Assembly: GCA_030323885.1 (NCBI GenBank)
Contig: CM059186.1
Location: 24,261,849 to 24,325,848 of the forward strand
Origin: Branchipolynoe longqiensis
Taxonomy: Eukaryota; Annelida; Polychaeta; Phyllodocida; Polynoidae
Direction: 5' to 3'
Length of the DNA: 64,000 nt
Shown here piece by piece: positions 1 to 9,668 of the stretch. Every line of letters begins with the position of its first letter. Position 1 is the stretch's first letter. The translations under genes and the position numbers were made by a program. The notes below the pieces were generated by a model, which was given only the letters and a program-made list of their open reading frames with translations, was not told the DNA's origin and did not search any database.

Positions 1-301
1 CACTAAGTGGTTCGTTGGGTAGTGCTTCCTCTCCATGAACTATAATTAGCCAGGAGGCTCGAGGACGAGGTGAAATATATGCACCTGGTCATGTACACCA
101 ACCAGTAATAGAACATTTGCATTCCCCCTTGCTGAGTATCGGAATATTTTACACCTAGTTACTGCTGCAGAGCCCTCCTCCCAAACTACCATTATCTATT
201 CCTTGCATTTTGTTATAGTTAATTGGCAATCATAAAACAGAAATCGTGATCTTTCAATTCATTCCTGAATCAGAGCAAATATTTCGAACAAGTGTTTTTA
301 C
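1..301. other. Nova intron 3, left edge of window
   Basis: This stretch lies downstream (minus strand) of the KH1 exon, whose splice donor is at 300-301. I see no further exon and no recognisable repeat in it. Confidence 0.6.
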
Positions 302-442
302 CTGGGTAGTAATCATTTGCCTTGGACATTTTAACGATGGCTCCAGCCTCCTTCTGTACTTGCGTGATAGTTTCACCCCCCTTGCCGATAATGGCGCCAG
401 CAGCAACCGAAGGAACAAGAACCTTGAGATGGACATTCTCTG
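302..442 (-). CDS. Nova/pasilla-type KH splicing regulator, exon 3 (first half of KH1)
   Basis: Nova proteins are nuclear RNA-binding regulators of alternative splicing that recognise YCAY clusters through KH domains. This 141-bp exon enters at phase 1 (acceptor cag at 443-445) and leaves at phase 1 (donor gt at 300-301). Its translation contains [20 protein letters not shown], with the KH GxxG loop GKGG, and then [11 protein letters not shown], the Nova/pasilla version of the KH1 segment before the conserved TTERVCLI stretch expected in the next exon. hnRNP K and PCBP proteins do not share the YPG ending. The rest of KH1, KH2 and KH3 lie beyond the left edge. Phase and strand agree with the two upstream exons at 7163 and 7878. 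Assignment to the Nova family is strong, but the species ortholog cannot be named. Confidence 0.93.
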
Positions 443-529
443 CTGAAAAATAACAAAATTTCACCTATTCAGTACATTAAATTACATTTCAAGGTAGTAA
501 GTTGGGGAGATGAGCAGAACAGGTTTGTT

Positions 530-745
530 TGTTTTACGTCCTGGCAACATCTAAGGTCATATCAGGATGGGTACCGACTTGTGACAGTGCACACCCATGA
601 CGACTTTATAGTGCTGCCCCACTGGGAGACAAGGCTGCCAGCACCTTGAGCTGATATCCCACTCAGTCACATTATCCTGACACGGAGCCAACCAGTCCCT
701 GCCCTATCCTAATAATGCCAATCACCTGAATAGGAACAGGGAATC
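530..745 (-). mobile_element. SINE-like family B copy (head missing)
   Basis: This copy shares the family-B body with copies near 16600, 58600, 60270, 61600 and 62180. That body includes the motif TCATATCAGGATGGGTACCG and the stretch for 'cagtgggatatcaggtcatg' read on the minus strand. The tRNA-like head present in other copies is absent. Confidence 0.75.
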
Positions 746-859
746 ATAAATATAGAATATGGCACCATTGGTAATGAACTTTGACAAACTACAAAGTCCA
801 TGAAAGCAGGATATGAAACATATTTTTAATTCATGCACAGCCATTGTTTGGAGGGTAGA

Positions 860-1481
860 CTAAAGACCTGTTCACACGGGACAGTTAATTTGAATCATAA
901 AAATTGACTTGTATAGTTCGGGTTACATTTCGCATGTGAACGCGAGGCTAAGTCGGATTAGGGCTGATTCGATTCATATTATTCGGATTTTATAAACCAC
1001 TTGTGTAGGTGGTTTATATGAACCGAATTTTATGATTCGACATATATCGCCCGTGTGAACGCAATCGACTTACTTGAGGCGGATTAAGGACGTCACACGC
1101 ATGCGCAGTCGAGACCTTAGTTTGTTGACTTTCCGGTCGATCAAAAGTGCATATTATATCTTCTTCTTTTTTTTTTGGTCTATGAACCAGAGGTGCACAG
1201 ATGTTTTTTTCATCATTTATTTATAGGTTCTCACTGCCCAGCAGAAGTTTTTACGGTTCCAAAACAATATGATTCAGCCTATACATATCTAGGTCGAACC
1301 CACACTCTCTCGTGCCGACGTCAACTAACCAAAACTGGCGCTGGTTAGTATGGACTTGCTCATGCGCTGATATCGATTTCCGGCCCAAGTACTGCCCGGG
1401 TGGACGCAACAATAGTGCGGTTCATATTATCCGCCTTGTATAAAGCGGCGTAAACTTTTCCCGTGTGAACACTGCTTTAGA
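860..1481. mobile_element. MITE-like element with GTTCACACGGG termini
   Basis: The left end GTTCACACGGG (870-880) and right end CCCGTGTGAAC (1460-1470) are perfect inverted repeats. They lie within longer imperfect ends beginning CTAAAG. Internal subrepeats (980-1055) also pair with each other around 'ataaaccac ... gtggtttat'. There is no coding capacity. The superfamily is not assigned because no clear target duplication can be read. Confidence 0.6.
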
Positions 1482-2699
1482 AAACTTTCCTAATTAATCT
1501 AAAATGTTGCTATATCAGGACTCCACAGTTCGCTAGTCTGTGTGCCATACACAAATTGTTGTCTTCATATACTACCATTAATCCTAAAGAACAAGTAGAA
1601 TTAAATTAGTTACTATGTAAGTAGTTTAATACAGATGTATACTATTGACAGATAATTACACACATGAACATGAAAAGATCACACGGACACATGAATTTTT
1701 ATTCATCATTAAATTGATCTGGGTAAATGACTGCCAAGATTTACATCATGAAGACCGGCAAATTATCAAAGAAAATGTTAATCTCAAAGCTACCCGAGTT
1801 CCGATATTTCAATGAAATTGAAAAGGCGTTACGCCGTATCTATGAAACAAATTATTCCTCATTCAAACATTACTCCTCTATATTGGATTGTCTTTTCCTG
1901 CTTATTTGAATATTTAATAAATAGCAAGAAAATTCAAACACAAAAAAACTCCAACTTTCAAAGGAAATATAAGAAATTTTAATTTCATGCAGGTCTCTAG
2001 TGATAAGTAATTCTCGTGCAATTCAATACTTTTGATAATGCACATTATTTCTGACATTTGTAATAATTAGAGAAAATGATCCAAAACCTTGCAATGTGTG
2101 AAAGTGGCGTAGATCGAGTAGATGGTGTACATTTAAAATTGCGAGCTGCTGAGTTGAGAATGACTGGTTATTGAATAATTCAATGACTGCTCTGAGCACA
2201 ACACGTTTCACTGACGAGGTTCACTGAAGAAAAGTTGATAATTTATTCAACACTTCTCAGCAAATTCAATCTCCAGTTGTATAGTCTAATGAATGGCGTG
2301 CTTCTATTTGTAAAGGCACAACACAGTTTGAAACTGATCATATATCTCAAGCTAAACAAAAGCGTCAGCAGAGAAAAGATTGTCTCCATCTACCAGACTT
2401 TCTGACCGCAGCTACACACATATATCCAACATGCCACCGCACATTCTGAGCACAAATTGGACTCATCAGTCATTGGTGAGTTCACAACAAATGATGAGTT
2501 GCTGTCATCACCACCAATGGACAACCAAGTGTCTAACGAACACTTCAAATTTTCCAACCCAAAACACCTACCTAGATTTTAATCTTACATATCCAACTTA
2601 GATAGTGATACACTAAATAGAAGGAATACCAAGTCAATGGGGGACATTGCGATGTTGTGGTTCAAACAATTGCCGTTGGCGTCGGCACTGAAGTAGTGG

Positions 2700-3490
2700 G
2701 CCTGATGGTATGGTCCTCTGTACTGACTACTCCTTTATACTGACACACTGATGGTGTAGTCCTGTCTCCTGACTGTAGTCTGATGTACTGACATACTGAC
2801 GGCATGGCCCTGTGTACTGACTAGTCCTCTGTATTGACATACAGACAGTATTTTCTTGTGCACTGACATGCTGACAGTATAGTCTTGTGTACTGACATAC
2901 AGACAGTATAGTTATGTGTCCTGACTGTAGCCCTGTGTACTGACTAGTCCGGTGCACTAACTGCAGTTTGGTGTACTGACATACTGATGGTATGTCCTGT
3001 GTACTGATTGTACTGACTAGTGTTGTGTAATGAAATACTGATGGTATGGTACTTTGTACTGACTGCAATCCGGTGTAATGACATACTGATGATATTGTTC
3101 TATCTACTGACTAGTCATGTGTACTGACTGTAGTCTTCTGTACTGACATACTGATGGAATAGTTTGGACATACTGTCCGGTGTACTGACATACTAACGGC
3201 ATTGTCCTGAATACTGACTGCAGTCTGGTGTACTGAGATACTGACAGTAAGGTCCTGAGTACTGACTGTAGTCCTGTGTACTGACATCCTGACTGTAGTC
3301 CTGTGTGCTGACTGTAGTCTGGTATACTGACAGTATGATTATGTGTGCTGATTGTAGTCTGATGTACTGATATACTGACAGAATAGTCCTGTGTACTGAC
3401 TGTAGTCCTGAGTACTGACAGTATGGTCCTGTGTACTGACTAGTCCAGTGTACTGACATACTGACTGGTCACTGACATGTGGACATTATG
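2700..3490. repeat. Minisatellite of imperfect 'tgtactgacatactgaca' units
   Basis: About 790 bp of degenerate tandem repeats built from gtgtactga, catactga and cagtatggtcctg words. Unit length varies. Long open frames across it on the minus strand are an effect of the repeat, not genes. Confidence 0.85.
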
Positions 3491-3511
3491 GCCCTGTGTA
3501 CTGACATAATT

Positions 3512-3920
3512 CAGTATAACCCAGTTAAACAAAGCTCGGTTAAACTACACGATCGGTTAATCAAAACAAAATTTTGTACCACAGGCCACTTGCGGTACGG
3601 TTAAACCAAACTTTCATGTTTCATATGGTCATCTGAGGACCCCCACCCCCATCTGCCATGCACCCTACCCTATCTCCCACGCACCCCCACCACCAAATCC
3701 TACCCCACCACCATCTCCCACGCACCCCTATCTTCTACGCACCTCCAGCTCTCACCCCCATTTCCCACCCAGCCTCAATCTCCCACCCCCCATCTCCCAC
3801 CCCCCAACTCCCTCCCCGCCAAGTCAAAGTCGAAGTCAAAGCTCAGTTAAACCAATGACTGGTTAATCCAAACAAATTTCTAGGGTCCCTTCAAGTTTGG
3901 TTTAACAGGGTTATACTGTA
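3512..3920. mobile_element. MITE with CAGTATAACCC termini
   Basis: The left end CAGTATAACCCAGTTAAAC and the right end (about 3897-3920, GGTTTAACAGGGTTATACTG) are inverted repeats. The interior has further GGTTAA words and a C-rich tandem block (3648-3820). It belongs to the same family as the neighbour at 4164. It is non-coding and Tc1/mariner-like by its TA-rich ends, which is an inference. Confidence 0.65.
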
Positions 3921-4163
3921 ATAGTATGGTCCAGCAAACTGGCTGCATGTTGTCTTGTAGTATCTCCGTTTAGGGCCACTAGTACCGATGCGCCACCTAT
4001 AGTTGGAAAAACTAACTATGCTAAATGTCCCCCCATTTAATAGAATCTGTCAATTTTAAAGCTGGTCCAGCGTTTCAAAAATTAATTTGAGTAAGCGTGT
4101 ATTGCACATGTCATATAAAATGCATGTGGACTCTTTGATTATTGTTTTTTTTATGTATATATA

Positions 4164-4483
4164 TATAGTATACCTCCGTTAAACCAAGCTCCGTTAAACC
4201 AAACTTTTTTCGGCGCCCTGGTAAAATACTACCATTTATCACATTAAAAAGTTGGTGGGGTCTCAGATGACCTTATAACCACACAAAAGTTTGGTTTAAC
4301 CATACCAGAGTGGCCTGGGGTCCAACAATTTTGTTTGGATTAACCGATAATTTGCATTAACCGACTTTGATTTAACCGACTTTGATTTAACCAACTTTAT
4401 TTATGATAAATGGTAGTATTTTGCCAGGCCGGTGGAAAAAGCTTGGATTAACCGATCGTTTGGTTTAACGGGGTTATACTGTA
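4164..4483. mobile_element. Second MITE of the GTTAAACC family
   Basis: The left end TATAGTATACCTCCGTTAAA and right end GGTTTAACGGGGTTATACTG pair as inverted repeats, with TA on both outer sides. The ends resemble those of the element at 3512. Internally, repeated 'gatttaaccgactttg' words face inverted copies near the left end. Confidence 0.65.
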
Positions 4484-5382
4484 CTAGTATTAAGTCAACG
4501 AATTCTGCCTCCACTGCCATATCTCTTCCTCCGCAAATTATCTACCAAAGTATGATCGTGCCAAAATACCTGATCTATTTGACCGTAATTAGGTCACTAT
4601 AAGATTGGACCGGAGTCATTACAAAAGTGTTTTGATATAAAAATCTGCCAAAACTTGATTTACATTATAAAAAGTTACTTCGATCCATAGGATACTAAGC
4701 ACGCACACACCACCTTTTTTAAAGAACTAATTCAACTACTTAGTTAAAAATGAAGTAAAACCAGTCCTAAATTATGAATTGACAAATTTTGCTTTAACTT
4801 GTTCTTGTGTAAAGCTAAGATTGCATACACCCGGTATACGTTATGCGAATGCGGCAAAAAAATAATCTAAAAGCATGTAAATGAATAGTGGTGCTTCCAT
4901 GTATCTGAATGTGAATACAAACACGGCAAATGGATCGACCCATGGACCAATCGGTGTGAATGCTGCTGCTGCTGTGTTTGCCATAAAAAAACAATAGTAA
5001 CTGACTTTCCTTCACAAATTTGGAGCAAAAAAACCCCAAAAATGGGATGGGTATATTTTTTTTGGTTTGTTTAACGACCCCCCAACACAAAAAGTAGACA
5101 TCGGCTATTGCAGGTTGGCATGGGTATCTATGCCCCATACCACATTCGCATTTGCATGCCGCATACATGGAATCTTAGCTTGAGTGTGATGGTGGGTCTT
5201 GATATTGTTTGGAGAACACACATATTTTTACTTTCATACTCTCATTAATACAGACGTCATTTCAGTGCTATCATTTTCTTAACATATTTATTGAAATTTG
5301 AATAAATATTTGAGCTTCCCAGAAGCTAAAATATACTCAAACATCTGTGCTACTATTACATTGTTCATCCAGATACACACAC

Positions 5383-5455
5383 ACCCTCAGCGCCCGTCCT
5401 GATATGACCTTAGATGCTGCCAGGACGTAAACCCCCAACAACCAACACCATGACA
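5383..5455 (+). mobile_element. SINE-like family B, 3' tail only
   Basis: Matches the family-B 3' end (cgtcctgatatgaccttaga, then tgctgccaggacgtaaa and an A/C-rich tail). The rest of the element is missing. Confidence 0.65.
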
Positions 5456-6719
5456 TACGTTACGCACAACACTAACAGCAACATATATTATAATCATAAA
5501 TATTGAACATTTTGTTCGCTCTTAATTTCCAAATCCTAATATCCACAAAAATATGAAAATCTGTGAGGTTACTTTTAGATAAGAAACTACAAAGTGAACA
5601 AATGAGAAATTACATGTTTCCTCATCTTACTGAATGTTGAACAGTGATATATTGAGCTTCCAAAAGTATACCCCCCACCCCCCATAACACACAATAAGTT
5701 GAATAACAGAAAATAGTTTGTAACCACCTAACCATACTTTCATTTTCAATGCATATTATTATATACGCAAATAAAGTGTAATGCAAATTGCCAAATCATT
5801 ATCAAATCCCATCTATCCATACAACTCCATAACTATATAGATGTAAAGTATTACATTTACAAAAGTAAAAGAAAAGGTTGGACAGCTCATCGGTAAGCAG
5901 GCTTGCCAAAAAATGCAGTCACAACTATGGTAGCTATGTCAGATACCGATAGGGGCGCGTCAGTCACCGCGTCTATAGCAAAATGTTCCTGCATTTTCAT
6001 GGTTCCGGCTTTGATCAGTTTATTATAATGGTGAATCAGGATTAAATTTAACAATTAAGCCAACATTAGAAATGCCATAACTGTCTCCCCTATCAAGATA
6101 TTTTCTAAATTACAACAGATTTGCATTTGTTAGGTAGGTGCATAGTCGCCGGCGGCGCCACCATCGCGATGCATTCAAAATAGTGTGCTTTTACGAAGTA
6201 CTGGCTTGGTACACACCCACAACTTCCTTGCTCCCTACACATGCCATTTCAGAGCATTCACTGAGCTACTTCTGGTTTTTAATGTAGTTTTGATTTAGCT
6301 ATATTTGTTATGTCTTTAATTAAATTTTGACGTTTTTGGCTACTGAAGAATCAGCTCTGCTAAAAAGAAGATAAGACATCATTTAAATTAATTTTTAAGG
6401 CCATGAACTGGTTTACCCCAAAACACCCTTAGATACCAATTATCATTACCATGAGTGCAAGCATTAAGAATATATCAACATTTTTCATTCAATTCTACTC
6501 ACAAAAGTTGGCCTAAATCCTTTGCCATAATAAGCCTATTTAAAATTGATGCCCCATTTTGCAAGCTTACAATCATCATAACTTTGGTTCTATTGAAGAT
6601 ATTGAGATAATTCAAACTGTTCTGAGTTCTGGTTTTGTAAGGCATTATGATTTATTTCAATTTGTTATGTATTATACCTACATTTGTCTCAGCAAGGTCT
6701 GTTTTTGTGTGTTTTTTTT

Positions 6720-7013
6720 CCATTAGTTGTTTAAGCAGGGGAAATTTCAGTCATAGACGACTGGTCTTCCTCATTCCACTGCTGGTCAATAGAAAGCCCG
6801 AGCCTACACTTTTACCGACCCAAGGGATTTTTAACCTCCCACACCACATAGACATGGTATGAGAGCAACCGGCCTTTGATGACGCTGTAAGTTATACACA
6901 GCGGTGGAACTCCAAATTGGCAGAGCTGGGGGCACGGGGAATCGAACCGCCGACCCTCAGATTAGGAGTTTGACATAGAAAAAAGTCAGACACTCTAACC
7001 ACTCTGCCACAGC
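6720..7013 (-). mobile_element. tRNA-derived SINE family A, full copy
   Basis: Read on the minus strand it starts with a tRNA-like head: a box-A-like TGGCAGAGTGG and a box B GGTTCGATTCC. The non-tRNA body then contains 'ccaatttgga' and 'catcaaaggccggttgctc', and it ends in 'cttaaacaactaat'. Copies lie at 43688 and 61101. It is non-autonomous and depends on LINE machinery by family knowledge. Confidence 0.85.
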
Positions 7014-7162
7014 TTAAATTTATACTGTTTGTTGTGTTTTGAATTTTTAGCTGATCTACCTATCTATGATCTAACGATTCAGTTAATACTTAATGGGCCA
7101 TACTAGTCTAATGATACTTAATTTAGTTACAAAGATCAATACAATTAAATTAAGGCGGTTAC

Positions 7163-7294
7163 CTGATTGAAAAGGGTGGACATCGGACCCCATCATGGCA
7201 TGGTGGCCCTGGCCGGCCCCCAGCATCAAGGAGCCATCGTATCCATCATAACCATCAATGTCGGTCACAGGACGGGTCATAGACGGTGAAGCAA
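7163..7294 (-). CDS. Nova/pasilla-type splicing regulator, exon 2
   Basis: This 132-bp exon sits between acceptor 'ctttcag' (7295-7301) and donor gt at 7161-7162. It is phase 1 on both sides, so it can be included or skipped without changing frame. It encodes a low-complexity linker (SPSMTRPVTDIDGYDGYDG, then LMLGAGQGHHAMMG, then SDVHPFQSG) with no folded domain, placed between the N-terminal nuclear-signal exon and KH1. Nova genes have variable, alternatively spliced sequence at this position, so this could be a cassette exon; that is an inference. The supporting evidence is the phase match with both neighbours. Confidence 0.82.
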
Positions 7295-7877
7295 CTGAAA
7301 GATAAGGCCGGTATGACTTGCAGGCAGTGTCTCGGCAGTCACTCACTCACTGAGTCAGTCAGGTTACCTTTGGCTTTGGCTAAACTAACCAAGGGTGTCT
7401 TCCACCCAATGACGACTTATTAGTTCCCAAATATTACACGCATAATCATTGTCTCCTTATTTACGGTTGCGGTCACCAATTATTTATTGAAATTAAGGTT
7501 TGAAAAGCATTGTTAGTGGAATCAGTTTGGACGTTTGGTCAATGTCAGAAGCCTGAGAAGGCCAGATTCCGGCTCAACTTGGGAGGTACCCTTCTATCCA
7601 CCTTTCGTTGCCATAATAAGTAGGGAATTACTTTAAACGTCATTGTATGCGATTCACAAATGTTTAGACTAATACTTCAACACCAAAATAACGTGGGTAT
7701 ATTGTGCTAAATTAACATAAAACAACATTTTTATAGACATATAAAACATGAGCCACGTGGGAAATGCAAGCGGCCTACGCAGCGTCGGCCATTTTCCTGA
7801 GCGCTTTCTCAGTTTCTGCGTAGATTGACATATTTCGGCAAAAACAAGTTCTCCTAGTTAGAAACACGTGTCCATAC
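7295..7877 (-). other. Nova intron 1
   Basis: 583 bp, donor gt at 7876-7877 and acceptor ag at 7295-7296. No repeat or exon recognised. Confidence 0.7.
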
Positions 7878-7980
7878 CTCCGCCCTGGTTTGAACGTTTT
7901 GTAGCGCCGCTCTCGGATTCTCCATCAAGGGGTCGTTTTCTTGAGTCTGGCATATCCATATCTGTTTGGTATCGGCTCAT
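7878..7980 (-). CDS. Nova/pasilla-type splicing regulator, exon 1 with start codon
   Basis: The ATG is at 7980-7978. The coding part is 103 bp (34 codons plus one base) and ends at donor GTATGG. The product begins MSRYQTDMDM, followed by PDSRKRPLDGESESGATKRS. The PDSRKRPL...G(S/A)TKR stretch is the conserved N-terminal bipartite basic segment of vertebrate Nova proteins, so the start is well placed. An upstream non-coding exon cannot be excluded. The gene reads leftward into exons at 7163 and 302. A YR retrotransposon begins only about 210 bp upstream of this ATG. Confidence 0.92.
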
Positions 7981-8190
7981 GTCCTTCGGAACCAGCTCTC
8001 GGAAATTAATGTGATACTACGAGAGTGCGGCAAACATCAAAGGGAAACCGGGCGTGTGCACTCGAGCAATGTTTACTCGATCGGCAATGCATCGACAGCG
8101 CAATGGACGAAGAGTCCCAAATGCAAAGTTAAATTTTGATTTGATTATATATGTAATTAAGAATAAAGCATTGATATTATCTTTAGTGAA
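7981..8190 (-). promoter_or_regulatory. Nova 5' flank / 5' UTR, truncated by a transposon
   Basis: Only 210 bp separate the Nova ATG from the outer end of element E1. The interval holds CG-containing words (cgggcgtg, ctcgag, ctcgatcgg) and no clear TATA box. Any core promoter must lie here, within E1, or beyond it at more than 6.6 kb. This is inferred from position only. Confidence 0.35.
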
Positions 8191-8397
8191 ATTACCCATG
8201 TTGCCAGTAACATGCATAATTCAGGGCTATGACGACGGGCCCCATAGCGATGCTTGTCATAGATACCAAGTGCAGTATAGCATTCAGTAACTATGACCAT
8301 AAGCGGACTTCCGCCGGTTGATTTTAAAGAACAAGTCATTCCTCACCTGCTGATTGATCAGTGCAGATCAGAGCGCTTCAACAAGTAACAAAATTAA
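8191..8397 (+). repeat. E1 split direct repeat A1
   Basis: 207 bp, starting attacccatgttgccagtaa and ending caagtaacaaaattaa. It matches A2 at 13962-14168 over the same length with a single visible substitution (aacaagtcat versus aacaattcat). Confidence 0.92.
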
Positions 8398-8432
8398 GCT
8401 GCAAGCTGTTACTGACATACTCGGATTGTACA

Positions 8433-9668
8433 ATGCCGAAAGTGAAGTCAACGGTACGTGGTTCTGGACGATTCTCCGCTGCGTTACTGCATTCAAGCGA
8501 TGCGCGCTGTGGTAGCGCTAACCGTCTGTCGGTGAAGTCGCCAGGAACTCAAGGCCGTGTTGGTATGACATCTTCATTTAATGCTTCGCCAGTGGTTAAT
8601 CCGGCTGTTGGGGCGTCGCTGGAGGATATATCCCGCCTCCTGGACAATAAGCTTGCAACTGTTACGGCGCCGCTTTTGGCGCGTTTAGATTATATCGAGT
8701 CGAATTTGACAGAAGTGCCAATGTTGCTCGGTGAATTGGGACGTGCGGATGTGTCGGGTGATGACGTCACAACTGTTGAAGCGCCAACGGTTATACGCAG
8801 CAGGCGACGGTCTGCAAATGGGTCTAAGTCGTGTGTTGGGTGTGGTGAGGTTCATTGTACGCCGGTTGTGATGACAGCAGTACAGAATCATGATGAACTT
8901 GTATCGATCGCTAGCACATCGGCGGATCTGGTGGTGCGGAGTAGTTCTGTGCATGGTAATGTACCGACACCTGCAAGCGAGGTGGACGTAGGTTCAGATT
9001 CAGATGATGAACTGTTAAAAGATCTGTTGCGAGTAGCGGGAGCGCGGATCAAGAGGACGACAGGTAAACACAAACTATTTCCTCATAAATATGTAATACG
9101 GGGAGAGAAAAAAGGCAAAGTCGGTCTTGGTCAAAGTACGTGGTACGAGTATTTTGCGGCAATTCGACGCATGATTAAGCGCGGTGACGTTCCTGTACAA
9201 TGGGTGCCTAAACTGGAAGATCATATGGACACCCTCCTTGATATGGCTCAATCATATACCTGGGAAACGTGCTTGGCGTTTTCGGAGAAAATATTTAACA
9301 TGATATCTGATAAGAGATTACGCGAAGGCTGGAATAATGACAGTTTAATTCAAGATGTTCGACGTGATGTATGCGGACTGGGGCATCGGTTGTCAGGTTC
9401 GGTTGCTAAGAGCACTAGAGACATTGGGTCGACTGACTACAATAAAGAAACTGATGGGAAGCCTTGTACAATCTGGAACAGAGGCAAATCCTGCGGTTTT
9501 TTCTCTAGTCATGGTGTCGGCAATGAACGGTTTGTACATATTTGTACGTGGTGTGCATTTCATCTGAAAAAGAAGTATTTCCACCGGGAGTTGGACTGTA
9601 AAAACAAGAGTAAAATACGCGAGCTGAAATCTACCGGTGAGACTGATCGTGTGAAGAATTTTCAGTGA
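8433..9668 (+). CDS. E1 gag-like protein (411 aa)
   Basis: Putative nucleocapsid protein of the YR element. I take the ATG at 8433 (MPKVKSTVRGSG) because upstream in-frame starts are not ATG and lie inside A1. The N-terminal half is low-complexity. Residues about 190-330 form a helical region beginning SDSDDELLKDLL that aligns by eye with E2 (WYEYFAAI / WPEYLEAL; FSEKIFNMI / WSERVFSMI). The C-terminus carries a predicted zinc-binding array, CxxWN-x5-C-x6-H, then HxCxxC, then H-x4-C. The stop TGA (9666-9668) overlaps the RT frame, which is in -1. Expression of RT therefore needs frameshifting or reinitiation. Confidence 0.85.
   Translation: MPKVKSTVRGSGRFSAALLHSSDARCGSANRLSVKSPGTQGRVGMTSSFNASPVVNPAVGASLEDISRLLDNKLATVTAPLLARLDYIESNLTEVPMLLGELGRADVSGDDVTTVEAPTVIRSRRRSANGSKSCVGCGEVHCTPVVMTAVQNHDELVSIASTSADLVVRSSSVHGNVPTPASEVDVGSDSDDELLKDLLRVAGARIKRTTGKHKLFPHKYVIRGEKKGKVGLGQSTWYEYFAAIRRMIKRGDVPVQWVPKLEDHMDTLLDMAQSYTWETCLAFSEKIFNMISDKRLREGWNNDSLIQDVRRDVCGLGHRLSGSVAKSTRDIGSTDYNKETDGKPCTIWNRGKSCGFFSSHGVGNERFVHICTWCAFHLKKKYFHRELDCKNKSKIRELKSTGETDRVKNFQ

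Larger units (their letters stand above)
443..7162 (-). other. Nova intron 2 (about 6.7 kb)
   Basis: The intron between exons 2 and 3 has donor gt at 7161-7162 and acceptor ag at 443-444. It is AT-rich and holds two SINE families, three candidate MITEs and a minisatellite, each listed separately. I see nothing identifiable at 1490-2700, 4490-5380 or 5460-6715. Open frames there, such as 4815-5168 (-), have no domain character. Confidence 0.8.

Noticed and set aside
2727..3459. Long minus-strand open frames rich in Ser/Gln/Tyr
   Set aside because: They are translations of a degenerate minisatellite built on 'gtactgacatactgaca' and have no start, domain or splice context.
4815..5168. 117-codon minus-strand frame
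   Set aside because: No family resemblance, no splice signals and no composition bias. It lies in an AT-rich Nova intron.
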